From contig CADAND010000012.1 of assembly GCA_902789245.1 (NCBI GenBank), positions 1 through 64,000 on the forward strand: a DNA stretch of 64,000 nucleotides, read 5' to 3'. The position numbers and the translations under genes were made by a program. This document shows, piece by piece, positions 8,838 to 18,476 of this stretch (the stretch's first letter is position 1; every line of letters starts with the position of its first letter). The stretch comes from an uncultured Bacteroidia bacterium (lineage in GTDB: Bacteria > Bacteroidota > Bacteroidia > Bacteroidales > UBA932). The notes beneath the pieces were generated by a model. That model saw only the letters and a program-made list of their open reading frames with translations, did no database searches and was not told where the DNA came from.

Positions 8838-9674
8838 ATGAAACAAAGATTTCTGTTCGTCCTGTGCGCGGTCCTTTGCCTGACCGCCTGTGACGGCCTT
8901 TTCCCCAAGCTGGAACCGACTCCGGTCATCGACCCTGTGGAGCCGATGACCGCGGAGGCGGCCTATGAGAAGATCCAGTCGAAACTCACCCCCTTCTCCC
9001 GCCGCGGCATCTACCGGAGCAAGGAGGTCGTCCCTGCCGAGACGATGCTGTACTACATGCCGTCCGGCACGTCCCGTGTGGAGAGCACCGTCCTGGTGAA
9101 GTCCCCGACCTGGGTGTTCAGCGTTGGGCCAGACGCCAATGCGAACGGGGCCGACGAGTGGCTGTATGTGTACGTGAATGCCTCCAACGGTGAATGGGGC
9201 GGCGAGATCCTGAAAGGGGAGTTGGTGGGCCTGACCTGGGAGACCATCCAGGAAAAGGCCGAGCTGCCGGACAATTTCACCCTGTTCGATGCAGAGACGC
9301 TGAATGACCCCGGTTATTCCCGTTGGGTGGAGATTGCTGAAGGTTCGCAGGAGATTGCCAAGAAAGGGCAGCATGCCTGGATCCGGCGCTATGACAGCGA
9401 CGAAGCATTGAAGCAGGCCTACAAAGGTTTCCTGACAAGCGGCGCTCCCTCCTGGGACAACCACACCTTGCTGCTGGTGGCCGGTTATGAGCAGACGGAA
9501 AACAACCCGTATGACCTGACCTATGCCAAGCAGGAGGACGGGAGCTGGCAGATCACGGTCTACCGCACGGAAAGTAAAGCGACGGCTATTCGCTGGTGGA
9601 CGCGTGCCATCTTCGTGGACAAGCTGGATCCCGACGCAGAAATCAAAGTCAAGACGCTTTACCTCGGACAGTAA
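8838..9674 (+). CDS. Hypothetical lipoprotein
   Basis: 278 residues starting MKQRFLFVLCAVLCLTAC, a signal peptide with lipobox LTAC, so it should be lipidated and membrane-anchored. The mature region is acidic, with no catalytic motif I recognise. The C-terminal third (TLLLVAGYEQTENNPYDLTYAKQEDG...) looks beta-rich. It has its own promoter box and is not closely linked to mutS (39 nt gap with a new promoter). Function unknown. Confidence 0.75.
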   Translation: MKQRFLFVLCAVLCLTACDGLFPKLEPTPVIDPVEPMTAEAAYEKIQSKLTPFSRRGIYRSKEVVPAETMLYYMPSGTSRVESTVLVKSPTWVFSVGPDANANGADEWLYVYVNASNGEWGGEILKGELVGLTWETIQEKAELPDNFTLFDAETLNDPGYSRWVEIAEGSQEIAKKGQHAWIRRYDSDEALKQAYKGFLTSGAPSWDNHTLLLVAGYEQTENNPYDLTYAKQEDGSWQITVYRTESKATAIRWWTRAIFVDKLDPDAEIKVKTLYLGQ

Positions 9675-9690
9675 GTCTGATTATTTTCGT

Positions 9691-9698
9691 ATCTTTGT
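9691..9698 (+). promoter_or_regulatory. Promoter box TATCTTTG for mutS
   Basis: Exact TAnnTTTG match 14 nt upstream of the mutS ATG, giving a very short leader. Confidence 0.6.
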
Positions 9699-9712
9699 CT
9701 ATTCTGTAAGTT

Positions 9713-12304
9713 ATGGCGAAGAAAGGCGAAGATACTCCGATGCTGAAGCAGTATTTCAGCATCAAGGCGCAGCACCCCGAGGCAGTCCTGCTCTACCGCG
9801 TCGGCGACTTCTATGAGACCTACTCGGACGACGCCGTCCTGGTGAGCAAGGTGCTCGGTCTGGTGCTCACGCGCCGCTCCAACGGCGAGAAGGGCGACAC
9901 CCCGATGGCCGGCTTCCCGCATCACGCCATCGAAGGCTATCTGCAGAAGCTCGTGCGAGGAGGATACAAGGTGGCCATCTGCGACCAGCTGGAGGACCCC
10001 GCGCTCGTCAAGAACAAGCTCGTCAAGCGCGGCATCACGGAGATCCTCACCCCCGGCATCGCCTTCGGCGAAGGCATGCTGGACCAGAAGGAGCACAACT
10101 ACCTCGCCGGCCTGACCTTCGAGGGCCAGAGCTGCGGTGCCGCCTTCCTGGACGTCTCCACGGGCACCTTCCAGGTGGCCCAGGGATCACTGGATTACAT
10201 AGGCACCCTGCTGAGCTCCCTCCAGCCGCGCGAGCTGGTGGTCCAGCGCGAGCTGCTGCGCGCGGTCAAGGAGCGCTACGGTGATTTCTATGCCACCGGC
10301 CTCGACGAATGGGCCTTCGTGCAGGACGCCGCCGTGGAGCGGCTCTGCAAACAGCTCAAAGTCCAGAGCCTGAAAGGCTTCGCCATCGACGGCTTCCCGC
10401 TGGCCGTCTGCTCGGCCGGCGCCCTGCTGGTCTATCTCGAACAGACGCAGCACGCGGGCCTGGGGAACATCTGCTCGATCGGCCGCATCGACGAAGAGAA
10501 GTTCGTCTGGATGGACAAGTTCACCTTCCGCAATCTCGAGATCTTCCAGAGCAACGCCGGTCGCGAAGGGGTGAGCCTCGTGGACGTGATCGACCGCTGC
10601 TGCACCCCGATGGGCGCGCGCCTGCTGCGCCAGTGGCTCGCCATGCCGGTCATGGACCTGGGCGAGCTGAACGCCCGCTACGACGTGGTGCAACTGCTCC
10701 ACGACAATGAGGAACTGCTCGCCGAGCTCCAGGGCGACCTGGGCGAGGTGGGCGACCTGGAGCGCATCATCGCCCGGGCCGCCACAGGCAAGATCCTCCC
10801 GCGCGAGGTGCGCCAGCTCGGCCGCTCGCTGAGCCGCATGACTCCCATCCGGGAGCGTTGCGCCGACACCGGCTGCGCAGCCCTCGACAAGCTTGTCAAG
10901 GGCCTGCACGACACGGACAAACTGCTCGGCCGCATCACGGCGACGCTCGCGGAGGATGCCTCCCAACTGGGCAGGGGCGACGTGATCGCCGCCGGCGTGG
11001 ACAAGAATCTGGACGAGCTGCGCGACATCTCGCGCGGCGGCAAGGACTACCTCCTCCAGATGCAGGCGCGCGAGAGCGAGCGAACGGGCATCGGTTCGCT
11101 GAAAATCAGCTACAACAACGTCTTCGGCTATTACATAGAAGTTCGCAACACCTTCCGCGACAAGGTCCCGCCGGAGTGGATCCGCAAACAGACCCTGGTC
11201 AACGCCGAGCGCTACATCACCCCCGAGCTGAAGGAATACGAAGAGAAGATCCTCGGCGCGGAGGCCGCCATTTATGAAATCGAGAGCCGCCTGTACGGCG
11301 AGCTCGTCGCCGAGATCCAGAAGTCCATCCGCCATATCCAGGAGAACTGCCGCATCCTTTCGCGCCTCGACGTCCTGCAGGGCTTCGCGCAGCAGGCCAT
11401 CGACCGGAATTACTGCCGGCCCGAGATGGACAAGGGCAATGTGCTGGACATCACGGCCGGGCGCCATCCCGTCATCGAGACGCTGATGCCCGTGGGCGAA
11501 GAATATGTCCCCAACGACATCCGGCTGGACAGCAAGGGCGAGCAGATCATCATCCTGACCGGTCCCAACATGGCCGGTAAATCGGCCCTCCTGCGCCAGA
11601 CCGCCCTCATCGTGCTGATGGCCCAGATCGGCTCCTTCGTGCCCGCCACGGCGGCGCGGATCGGCTATTTCGACAAGATTTTCACGCGCGTCGGCGCGAC
11701 GGACAACATCTCCCGCGGCGAGTCCACCTTCATGGTGGAGATGCTGGAGACCGCGATGATCATGCACAACCTCAGCGCCCGTTCGCTGGTGCTGCTGGAC
11801 GAGATCGGCCGCGGCACGTCCACCTACGACGGCATGTCCATCGCCCGCGCCCTCGTGGAATACATCCACCAGAACGGCAAGGGTGCCAAGACCCTCTTCG
11901 CCACGCACTACCACGAACTGAACGACCTTGAGGAGCAGTACCCCCGCGTCAGGAATTACCACATCGCCGTGAAGGAGGAGGGTAAGAACGTCATCTTCCT
12001 GCGGAAACTCCAGCCCGGCGGCGTGGCCCACAGCTTCGGTATCCACGTGGCGCGCCTCGCGGGCATGCCGCGCGAGGTGATCGAGTCCGCCGAGCGGACG
12101 CTGCGCGACCTGGAGCGGCGCGAGAAGCACGCCAGCGCCATGGCGATGGAGGATGACGGTTCCGTCCAGCTTTCTTTCTTCCAGCTCGACGACCCCACCC
12201 TCTCCGCGATCAAGGACAAACTCGCCGCCGCCGACCTCAACAACATGACGCCCCTGCAGGCCTTCGATCTGCTGCGTTCACTGAAAGGAGAACTGGGAAT
12301 TTAA
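9713..12304 (+). CDS. mutS: DNA mismatch repair protein MutS
   Basis: 863 residues, the normal length for MutS1. The N-terminal mismatch-recognition motif F-x-E is present (GDFYETY, Phe33 and Glu35). The C-terminal ATPase has Walker A GPNMAGKSALLRQ, Walker B LVLLDEIGRGTSTYDG and the ATHYHEL signature. It recognises base mismatches and small loops and recruits MutL. It is transcribed from its own promoter box and not operonic with its neighbours. Confidence 0.98.
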   Translation: MAKKGEDTPMLKQYFSIKAQHPEAVLLYRVGDFYETYSDDAVLVSKVLGLVLTRRSNGEKGDTPMAGFPHHAIEGYLQKLVRGGYKVAICDQLEDPALVKNKLVKRGITEILTPGIAFGEGMLDQKEHNYLAGLTFEGQSCGAAFLDVSTGTFQVAQGSLDYIGTLLSSLQPRELVVQRELLRAVKERYGDFYATGLDEWAFVQDAAVERLCKQLKVQSLKGFAIDGFPLAVCSAGALLVYLEQTQHAGLGNICSIGRIDEEKFVWMDKFTFRNLEIFQSNAGREGVSLVDVIDRCCTPMGARLLRQWLAMPVMDLGELNARYDVVQLLHDNEELLAELQGDLGEVGDLERIIARAATGKILPREVRQLGRSLSRMTPIRERCADTGCAALDKLVKGLHDTDKLLGRITATLAEDASQLGRGDVIAAGVDKNLDELRDISRGGKDYLLQMQARESERTGIGSLKISYNNVFGYYIEVRNTFRDKVPPEWIRKQTLVNAERYITPELKEYEEKILGAEAAIYEIESRLYGELVAEIQKSIRHIQENCRILSRLDVLQGFAQQAIDRNYCRPEMDKGNVLDITAGRHPVIETLMPVGEEYVPNDIRLDSKGEQIIILTGPNMAGKSALLRQTALIVLMAQIGSFVPATAARIGYFDKIFTRVGATDNISRGESTFMVEMLETAMIMHNLSARSLVLLDEIGRGTSTYDGMSIARALVEYIHQNGKGAKTLFATHYHELNDLEEQYPRVRNYHIAVKEEGKNVIFLRKLQPGGVAHSFGIHVARLAGMPREVIESAERTLRDLERREKHASAMAMEDDGSVQLSFFQLDDPTLSAIKDKLAAADLNNMTPLQAFDLLRSLKGELGI

Positions 12305-12409
12305 TTTTTCAGTCATCATTTTTGAAAGTCGGAGACGTTTGTGTAAAAGAATGCCGTGAAACTGAAAGGAAACGCCGGGGTCCGCTTGCGGCAGAATGGA
12401 TATAATATC

Positions 12410-12417
12410 TAACTTTG
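12410..12417 (+). promoter_or_regulatory. Promoter box TAACTTTG
   Basis: Exact TAnnTTTG match 28 nt upstream of the ATG at 12445. Confidence 0.6.
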
Positions 12418-12444
12418 CCACAAACGAAAAACCACAGTTTCAAG

Positions 12445-13719
12445 ATGAGAAAATCAATGATGGCCCTGGCGGCCCTTCTGACGCTCAGCGTCGCGGTCGC
12501 CTTCGCACAGCCCAAGCGGTCGGAAGTTGCCGTCCGCGCTCTGATGGAAGAAAACTCCCGTGCCGGAAACAACCTGAATTCTTACGAATTCTTCCCGATT
12601 CAGGATACCCCGGCGCCCAAGGGATACAAGCCCGTTTACATCAGCCATTACGGCCGCCACGGCTCCCGCTCCAACTGGGGCGGCAAGGCCTACCTCGGCG
12701 TGATCGGCGTCCTCGAGGCGGCCCAGCATGAGGGCCTGCTCACCCCGGACGGCGAGATGCTGCTCCAGGGCGCCCGCGACGTGCTGGCCGGCTGGGACGG
12801 CATGGACGGCCGCCTGTCGCAGCGCGGATCCCGCGAGCATGCCGCCCTTGCCGAGCGCATGTTCAAGCGCTATCCCGGCGTGTTCAAAGGAGAGAAGAAC
12901 GTCCGCGCCTTCTCCAGCACCGTGCAGCGCTGCATCATCAGCATGAATTCCTTCACCAACTCCCTGGTCCGTCAGAATCCCAAGCTGCAGATCCGCCTGG
13001 ACACCGGCGAGAAGTTCATGGACTACCTCGACAACGAGAAAGGCTGGGAGCGCCTCACGATGGGTGCGATGCGCAAGAGCTTCGAGTGGCTCAAGGATGT
13101 GCCGGACGACACGCTCGGCGTGATCACCCGCGTCTTCAACGACCCGGTGGCCGCCCGCAAGATCGTCAAGAACGCCCGTCAGTTCACCCAGGACGTGTAT
13201 GACACGGCCGTCGTGGCGGAAGATTTCGACATCCAGGAGAATCTCTACAGCGTGCTGCCCTTCGACGCGATCTATCGCCGCTGGGCGCAGAACAACATGT
13301 TCCTCTACCTGGGCCACTGCAACTCCGTCGAGGTCGGCGACAAGCGTGTGCCGATGGCGAAGTCTTGCGTGGAGGACATCGTGGCGAAAGCCGACGAGGC
13401 CCTCGCGACCGGGAACTACGCCGCCGACCTGCGTTTCGGCCACGACTATCCGCTGATGGCGCTCGTGAGCTACCTCGGCGTCGAGGGCGTGGGGGACCGT
13501 CTGGAGGTGGACGAGATCTGCGAGAAGTGGTTCGGCTTCTGGAACATCTGCATGGCAAGCAATTTGCAGATGATTTTCTACAGAAACAAGGCTGGCCACG
13601 TGCTCGTGAAATTCCTCTACCAGGAGCAGGAGCGCAATCTCCGCGGACTGGAGCCGGTCGTAGGACCCTACTACGACTGGGAGACCGTCAAGGCCAACCT
13701 TGAGGGTTATAAACGTTAA
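12445..13719 (+). CDS. Secreted histidine-type acid phosphatase
   Basis: 424 residues. The start at 12445 (MRKSMMALAALLTLSVAVAFAQ) gives a signal peptide; the ATG at 12415 overlaps the promoter box and is rejected. The branch-2 histidine phosphatase signature is present: ISHYGRHGSRS (RHGxR nucleophile loop, about residue 73) and a late His-Asp pair in RFGHDYPL (about residue 331) as proton donor. This family includes phytases, MINPP-like enzymes and glucose-1-phosphatases; the substrate is not determined. Likely periplasmic, scavenging phosphate. The stop overlaps the glycosyltransferase start (TAATG). Confidence 0.85.
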   Translation: MRKSMMALAALLTLSVAVAFAQPKRSEVAVRALMEENSRAGNNLNSYEFFPIQDTPAPKGYKPVYISHYGRHGSRSNWGGKAYLGVIGVLEAAQHEGLLTPDGEMLLQGARDVLAGWDGMDGRLSQRGSREHAALAERMFKRYPGVFKGEKNVRAFSSTVQRCIISMNSFTNSLVRQNPKLQIRLDTGEKFMDYLDNEKGWERLTMGAMRKSFEWLKDVPDDTLGVITRVFNDPVAARKIVKNARQFTQDVYDTAVVAEDFDIQENLYSVLPFDAIYRRWAQNNMFLYLGHCNSVEVGDKRVPMAKSCVEDIVAKADEALATGNYAADLRFGHDYPLMALVSYLGVEGVGDRLEVDEICEKWFGFWNICMASNLQMIFYRNKAGHVLVKFLYQEQERNLRGLEPVVGPYYDWETVKANLEGYKR

Positions 13720-15047
13720 TGTTGAAGCGACTGCTGATCATCACATATTACTGGCCCCCGACCGGTGGTTCGGGGGTTCAGCGTTGGGTGAAGTTCAGCA
13801 AATACCTGCCGGAGTTCGGCTGGCAGCCGGTCGTCTATACGCCGGAGAATCCCGAACAGCTCGCGCGCGACGAAAGTCTCCTCAACGACATTCCCGCCTG
13901 CGCGGAGGTCATCAAGACGCACATTTCCGAACCGTATGAGCTTTACCGCCGCCTGACCGGTGGTAAGGCGGGCCAGGAAGTCAATCCCGTCAACGCGCAG
14001 CGGAAGACCTGGAAGCAGCGCCTCTCGCTGTGGATCCGGGGCAATTGCTTCATCCCCGACCCGCGGGTCGGCTGGGTGCGCCCGTCGGTTCGTTTCCTGA
14101 AAAAGTATCTCCGGGAGCATCCCGTCGACGCCGTGGTCACCACGGGGCCGCCGCATTCGGTGCACCTGATCGGCCTGGGGTTGAAAAAAGCCCTCGGGCT
14201 GCGCTGGATCGCGGATTTCCGGGATCCGTGGACGGAGATGTTCTACTACAAACACCTCGGCCTTTCAGCCGCCGCCGACCGCCGTCACCGCCGGCTCGAG
14301 CAGGCCGTGCTGGACGGCGCGGACAAGATCATCAGCGTCAGTCCGCCCGTCGCCGCCGATTTCCAGGCCCGCACGAAGACCCCCGTCGTCCTGATAACCA
14401 ACGGCTTCGACGAAGCCGATTTTAGAGGCGAATCTCTGGCCAGCACGCCTGGGGTCCAGGGTTTCCCGGGCCAGAAAAAATGGCCCGAAAAATCCCTGGA
14501 CACCCCGGCTCCACAACGCCAACGCACGGAGATTCGCCTGGTACATACAGGCTTGTTCGCGGCAGATGGTAATCCGCTGAAGCTCTGGGACGCCCTGGCG
14601 GAGCGCTGCGAGGCCGATCCTGATTTCCGCGCCCGCCTGCAGATCCGCCTCGCCGGCAAGGTGGACGCCGCCATCACGGACGCCATCCGCGCCCGGGGCC
14701 TGGGCGACAACCTGGTCGAGCTGGGCTACCTCCCTCACGACGAGACCGTTCGCGAGCAGCGCGAGGCAGACATTCTCCTGTTGCCCCTTCGCCGCGAACC
14801 CGAGTACGCGAAGGTACTCCCCGGCAAGATTTTTGAATACTTGGCAGCACGACGACCCGTGTTGGGCATCGGCCAGGAAGACGGCGCAGCGGCCACCGTG
14901 CTGCGCGACGCCGCCGCCGGCGAAATGTTCGACTGGGACAAGAAAGAAGAGCTGCTGGCCTTCCTCGATGCAGCGCATCCGCAGACGGCCGGCATAGAAA
15001 AATACACCCGCCGCGCCCTCACGGAGCGGCTAGCTGAAGTGCTGTAA
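13719..15047 (+). CDS. Glycosyltransferase (GT4-like) with in-frame palindromic insertion
   Basis: 442 residues, GT-B fold. The N-terminal domain opens IITYYWPPTGGSGVQRWVKFSKYL, typical of GT4-like enzymes of envelope polysaccharide synthesis, followed by DFRDPW. The C-terminal domain has LVELGYLPHDETV and PGKIFEYLAARRPVL (nucleotide-sugar site, E-x7-E-like). Residues about 237-274 (RGESLASTPG to QRQRTEIR) are encoded by palindromic element C and interrupt the linker after ITNGFDEADF. This falls between the two Rossmann domains, so activity may be retained. It is directly followed by the YfhO-like gene with no gap. Confidence 0.82.
   Translation: MLKRLLIITYYWPPTGGSGVQRWVKFSKYLPEFGWQPVVYTPENPEQLARDESLLNDIPACAEVIKTHISEPYELYRRLTGGKAGQEVNPVNAQRKTWKQRLSLWIRGNCFIPDPRVGWVRPSVRFLKKYLREHPVDAVVTTGPPHSVHLIGLGLKKALGLRWIADFRDPWTEMFYYKHLGLSAAADRRHRRLEQAVLDGADKIISVSPPVAADFQARTKTPVVLITNGFDEADFRGESLASTPGVQGFPGQKKWPEKSLDTPAPQRQRTEIRLVHTGLFAADGNPLKLWDALAERCEADPDFRARLQIRLAGKVDAAITDAIRARGLGDNLVELGYLPHDETVREQREADILLLPLRREPEYAKVLPGKIFEYLAARRPVLGIGQEDGAAATVLRDAAAGEMFDWDKKEELLAFLDAAHPQTAGIEKYTRRALTERLAEVL
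14426..14539 (+). repeat. Palindromic element copy C inside the glycosyltransferase gene
   Basis: 114 bp (38 codons, frame-preserving) with 11-bp outer arms AGGCGAATCTC/GAGATTCGCCT. Inner stem: GGGGTCCAGGG (14451-14461) pairs with CCCTGGACACCCC (14494-14506). Apical stem: GGGCCA/TGGCCC around a poly-A loop. The 17-nt family core sits at 14509-14525, between the inner stem and the right outer arm. Confidence 0.85.
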
Positions 15048-17567
15048 ATGAAGAAGAATCTCCTGCTGTATGCCGGCATCATCGTCGGCTTGCTTGTGCT
15101 TTCCTACGCCTATGTGCCGCAGGTCCTGAGCGGCAAGATCGTCAACCAGAGCGACATCTCCGGCTGGCAGGGCATGTCCCACGAGATGATGGAATGGAAC
15201 GCCGCCCACCCCGACGACCAGACGGCCTGGACGGAGTCGATGTTCGGCGGCATGCCGACGGCCACGATCCATGCCTCCACGCGCGGCGACTGGACGCAGC
15301 AGATTTACGATTTCCTCCTGACAGGCCGCCGCCCGGCGACCTACCTCTTCATTTCGCTGCTCGGCGCCTGGCTGCTGATGCTCTCCCTCGGGATCCATCC
15401 GCTGCTGGCCGTTGGCGGCGCCATCGCCGTGACTTTCTGCTCCTACAACCTGCAGATTATCCAGGTCGGCCACAACACCAAGATGCAGGCCCTCGCCTTC
15501 CTCCCTTGGGTCCTTGCCGCCCTGATCTATACCTATAAGCGCGCCTTAGTCGGGCGCGGCAGTGCCTCCGCGCAGCCGTTCACCCGGGCAGGGTCGCGAA
15601 GCGATAGCGGAGCGGAGGCAGCTGCCGGTCCGGCGTCCTGGCTACCGGGTACCATCCTCGGCGCGGCGCTCTTCGGCCTGGCGCTGAGCTTCCAGGTCAA
15701 GGCGAACCATCCGCAGATCACCTACTATCTGGCTATCCTGATCCTAATCTACGTGATCGTCCTGGTCGTTTCGCTCCTTCGCGGCAACGGCTTCGGCAGT
15801 GCCCCCGCGCAGCCGGCCGCGAAGAAAACCCTTTGGGGCAGATTCTTCGCTGCCTCGGCCCTTCTGCTGGTTCTCGGCCTGGCCGGCATCGCCACCAACG
15901 CCACCAAGCTCCTGCCCACGATGGAATACACCCCGTACTCCATGCGCGGCGGCAGCACGGCGGCCTCCGAAGGCGGCGAAGGAGCCAAAGGCCTCGACCT
16001 GGATTACGCCACGGCCTGGTCCTACGGCTGGGAGGAACTCCCCAACCTGTTGATTCCCAATTTCAACGGCGGTTCGTCCGCCGGTGCGGTCAATCCCAAG
16101 CACTCGGAGACCTACGACCTGCTCAAGCGGGCCGGCCAGCCGAACCTCCGGGAAACGGCCAAGAACCTGCCGCTCTACTGGGGCCCGCAGCCCTTCACGG
16201 CGGGACCGATGTACCTGGGCGCCATCACGGTCTTCCTCTTCGTGCTGGGTCTGTTCCTGTATAAGGGGAAGGAGAAATGGTGGCTCGTGGCGGGGACCAT
16301 CCTTGCCGTGCTGCTCGCGCTGGGCAGCCATTTCCTCGCTTTCACGAAATTCTTCTACAACGTTGCGCCGCTCTACAACAAGTTCCGCACGGTCTCGATG
16401 GCGCTGACCGTGCTCCAGTTCACGCTCCCGATGTTGGGCTTCCTGGTGCTCGACCGCCTGGTCCGCGACCCGGAAACGGCGGCGCTCTTCCGCCAGAAGG
16501 GCTGGATTGCTGCGGCCATCACGGGCGGCTTCTGCGCCCTCTGTGTGCTATTCCCCGGCATCGCCGGGTCCTTCAGCGGCGCCACCGACGCCGGTCAGCC
16601 GGACGTGTTGGTGGATGCGCTCGCGTCCGACCGCCGCTACCTGCTGGTGATGGATGCACTGCGCTCGCTGCTGCTGATCGCGGCCGCCTTCGGGATCCTC
16701 TGGTGGGCGTTCGGCAGGTCTTCCCAGCGTGCCTCCGGACGGATGCTGGGTGCCTGCGCGCTGATTTCCGCGCTGGTGCTCTTCGACCTTGGCGTCGTGG
16801 GCAAGCGCTATCTCAATGACGACGACTTCGTCTCGCCGCGCGCCTTCCAGAGCCAGTTCGACAAGCGCCCCGTGGACGAACTGATCCTCTCCGACACCGA
16901 TCCTTCATTCCGTGTGCTGGATCTGACGGTGAACGTGTTCAACGACTCGCACCCGTCCTACTGGCACAAGAACATCGGCGGCTATTCGCCGGCCAAGCTG
17001 CAACGCTACCAGGAATTCATCGAGAGCACCCTGACGGGCGAGATCAACCAGATCTACAAGGCCCTCGGAGACGTCAAGACGCTCGCCGAGGCGGAGGCCG
17101 CGCTGCCTTACCTGCCGGGCCTCGCCTCCCTCAATTGCCGGTACATCATCCTTGACGGCGAGATGGCGCCGCTGCGCTATCCGTATGCAAGGGGGAACGC
17201 CTGGTTCGCGACGGAGGGCGAAAGTGCGCTGTCCTCCGTCGAGCTCATCTCCTACGCTCCCAACGAGCTCCGCTACCGCTATAGCAGCCCCGAGGCCGCG
17301 CGGCTGGTCTTCAGCGAAGTCTATTACCCGGTGGGTTGGACCCTGAAGGTGGAAGATACGGGCGAAGAACTTCCGATCGAGCTGGAAGGAACCCTGCTGC
17401 GCGCCGCCCAGGTGCCTGCCGGCGAGCACACGCTGGTGATGCGCTTCGACCCGCCGTCCTACCGGACCGGCGAAGCCGTCTCGCGCGCCACCTCCATCCT
17501 GCTGATCCTCGCATCTCCTTCCGCGACGACACCAGTAACCCCGCTCCTGCCCCGCCTTTTTCTGTGA
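15048..17567 (+). CDS. YfhO-like multispanning membrane protein
   Basis: 839 residues with about a dozen hydrophobic helices, an early DQTAWTESMFGGMPT segment and a large extracytoplasmic C-terminal domain (about 600-820), matching YfhO-family proteins. These are GT-C-like membrane proteins implicated in glycosylating cell-surface polymers, which fits the adjacent glycosyltransferase. Oddities: residues about 168-195 (LVGRGSASAQPF...AEAAAGPAS) come from an in-frame palindromic insertion, and the expected final hydrophobic helix stops abruptly (SILLILAS then PSATTPVTPLLPRLFL). The 3' end may therefore have been replaced or truncated. Confidence 0.75.
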   Translation: MKKNLLLYAGIIVGLLVLSYAYVPQVLSGKIVNQSDISGWQGMSHEMMEWNAAHPDDQTAWTESMFGGMPTATIHASTRGDWTQQIYDFLLTGRRPATYLFISLLGAWLLMLSLGIHPLLAVGGAIAVTFCSYNLQIIQVGHNTKMQALAFLPWVLAALIYTYKRALVGRGSASAQPFTRAGSRSDSGAEAAAGPASWLPGTILGAALFGLALSFQVKANHPQITYYLAILILIYVIVLVVSLLRGNGFGSAPAQPAAKKTLWGRFFAASALLLVLGLAGIATNATKLLPTMEYTPYSMRGGSTAASEGGEGAKGLDLDYATAWSYGWEELPNLLIPNFNGGSSAGAVNPKHSETYDLLKRAGQPNLRETAKNLPLYWGPQPFTAGPMYLGAITVFLFVLGLFLYKGKEKWWLVAGTILAVLLALGSHFLAFTKFFYNVAPLYNKFRTVSMALTVLQFTLPMLGFLVLDRLVRDPETAALFRQKGWIAAAITGGFCALCVLFPGIAGSFSGATDAGQPDVLVDALASDRRYLLVMDALRSLLLIAAAFGILWWAFGRSSQRASGRMLGACALISALVLFDLGVVGKRYLNDDDFVSPRAFQSQFDKRPVDELILSDTDPSFRVLDLTVNVFNDSHPSYWHKNIGGYSPAKLQRYQEFIESTLTGEINQIYKALGDVKTLAEAEAALPYLPGLASLNCRYIILDGEMAPLRYPYARGNAWFATEGESALSSVELISYAPNELRYRYSSPEAARLVFSEVYYPVGWTLKVEDTGEELPIELEGTLLRAAQVPAGEHTLVMRFDPPSYRTGEAVSRATSILLILASPSATTPVTPLLPRLFL
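15558..15626. repeat. In-frame palindromic insertion in the yfhO-like gene
   Basis: Arms GCAGTGCCTCCGC (15559-15571) and GCGGAGGCAGCTGC (15612-15625) pair with one bulge. An inner small hairpin TCGC-gaa-GCGA is present. It encodes a Ser/Ala/Gly-rich loop between two membrane helices, where the family has a short cytoplasmic or periplasmic loop. Confidence 0.65.
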
Positions 17568-17585
17568 GCTGTAACGTGCTGTAGA

Positions 17586-18473
17586 TCAGAAGATCCGCTG
17601 GGTCAGGGCGATGAAGTCTTCGACGCTGAGGCGCTCGGCGCGCAGGTCGAAGACCGGGTCGGAGGCGTCGAAACCCTCCGGCAGCAGCGGCTTGAGGGCG
17701 TTGCGCAGGGTCTTGCGCCGCTGGTTGAAAGCCGTTTTCACGACGGCCTTGAAGGCCTTCTCGTCGCAGCCGAGCTCCGTGCGGCCGTTGCGCCGCAGGC
17801 GGATCACGGCCGACTGCACCTTGGGCGGCGGGGCGAAGGCGCCGGAGCCGACGCTCAAGATGTAATCGATGTCATACCAGGCCTGAAGCAGCACCGAGAG
17901 GATGCCGTAGGTCTTGCTGCCGGGCTGCTCGGCGATGCGGTCCGCCACTTCCTTCTGGATCATGCAGACCACCTCGGGGATGCGGTCCTTGTCGTCGAGG
18001 ATCTTGAAGAAGATCTGCGAGGAGATGTTGTAGGGGAAATTGCCGATCACGCGGTATGCGCCCGGGAAGAGCTTGTGGATGTCCAGGCGCAGGTAGTCGG
18101 CCTGGTACAGCCGACCCTGCATGCCCGGGAAATGCGTCAGCAGATAATCCACGCTCTCCCCGTCCAGCTCCACCAGCTTCAGGTCGATGTCCTCCCGCTG
18201 CAGCAGGTACTGCGTCAGCACCCCCATTCCCGGTCCGATTTCCAACACATCCCTGACACTTCCTGCCGGGGAGAGTGCTGCCTCGCTGGACCGTGGCCAC
18301 CCATGGCCTCGTAAATGGGAGGGGCCCGCGCCGTCAGGCGTGGGAGGGATGAGCGAAGCGAAGTCTGGCGAGGCAGCACTCTCCCCGGCGGACAAAGCGG
18401 CAACAATTTTCTGAGCGACCGTGAGGTCGGTCAAAAAATGTTGGCCCAAGGCCTTTTTGGCACGAACTTCCAT
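17586..18473 (-). CDS. rsmA: 16S rRNA dimethyladenosine transferase with in-frame insertion
   Basis: 295 residues, about 30-40 longer than typical Bacteroidota KsgA. It dimethylates two adjacent adenosines in helix 45 of 16S rRNA. Landmarks: KKALGQHFLTD at the N-terminus, SAM motif I VLEIGPGMGVLTQYLL, catalytic motif GNFPYNISSQIFF and C-terminal FNQRRKTLRNALK. Residues about 29-72 are an insertion between the N-terminal helix and motif I, encoded by a repeat with a 22-bp perfect inverted repeat. The N-terminal region helps position rRNA, so the insertion could affect activity. It lies just downstream of mrp on the same strand. Confidence 0.93.
   Translation of the reverse strand: MEVRAKKALGQHFLTDLTVAQKIVAALSAGESAASPDFASLIPPTPDGAGPSHLRGHGWPRSSEAALSPAGSVRDVLEIGPGMGVLTQYLLQREDIDLKLVELDGESVDYLLTHFPGMQGRLYQADYLRLDIHKLFPGAYRVIGNFPYNISSQIFFKILDDKDRIPEVVCMIQKEVADRIAEQPGSKTYGILSVLLQAWYDIDYILSVGSGAFAPPPKVQSAVIRLRRNGRTELGCDEKAFKAVVKTAFNQRRKTLRNALKPLLPEGFDASDPVFDLRAERLSVEDFIALTQRIF
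18265..18389. repeat. In-frame palindromic insertion in rsmA (CCCTCCC family)
   Basis: A perfect 22-bp inverted repeat (18265-18286 and 18368-18389). On the minus strand the interior has two hairpins: CCCACGCC-tgac-GGCGCGGG, then CCCAT-n9-ATGGG, joined by GGCCCCTCCC. The interior matches the architecture of the hemW insertion at 52315-52449, although the stem sequences differ. Confidence 0.85.
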
Positions 18474-18476
18474 AGG

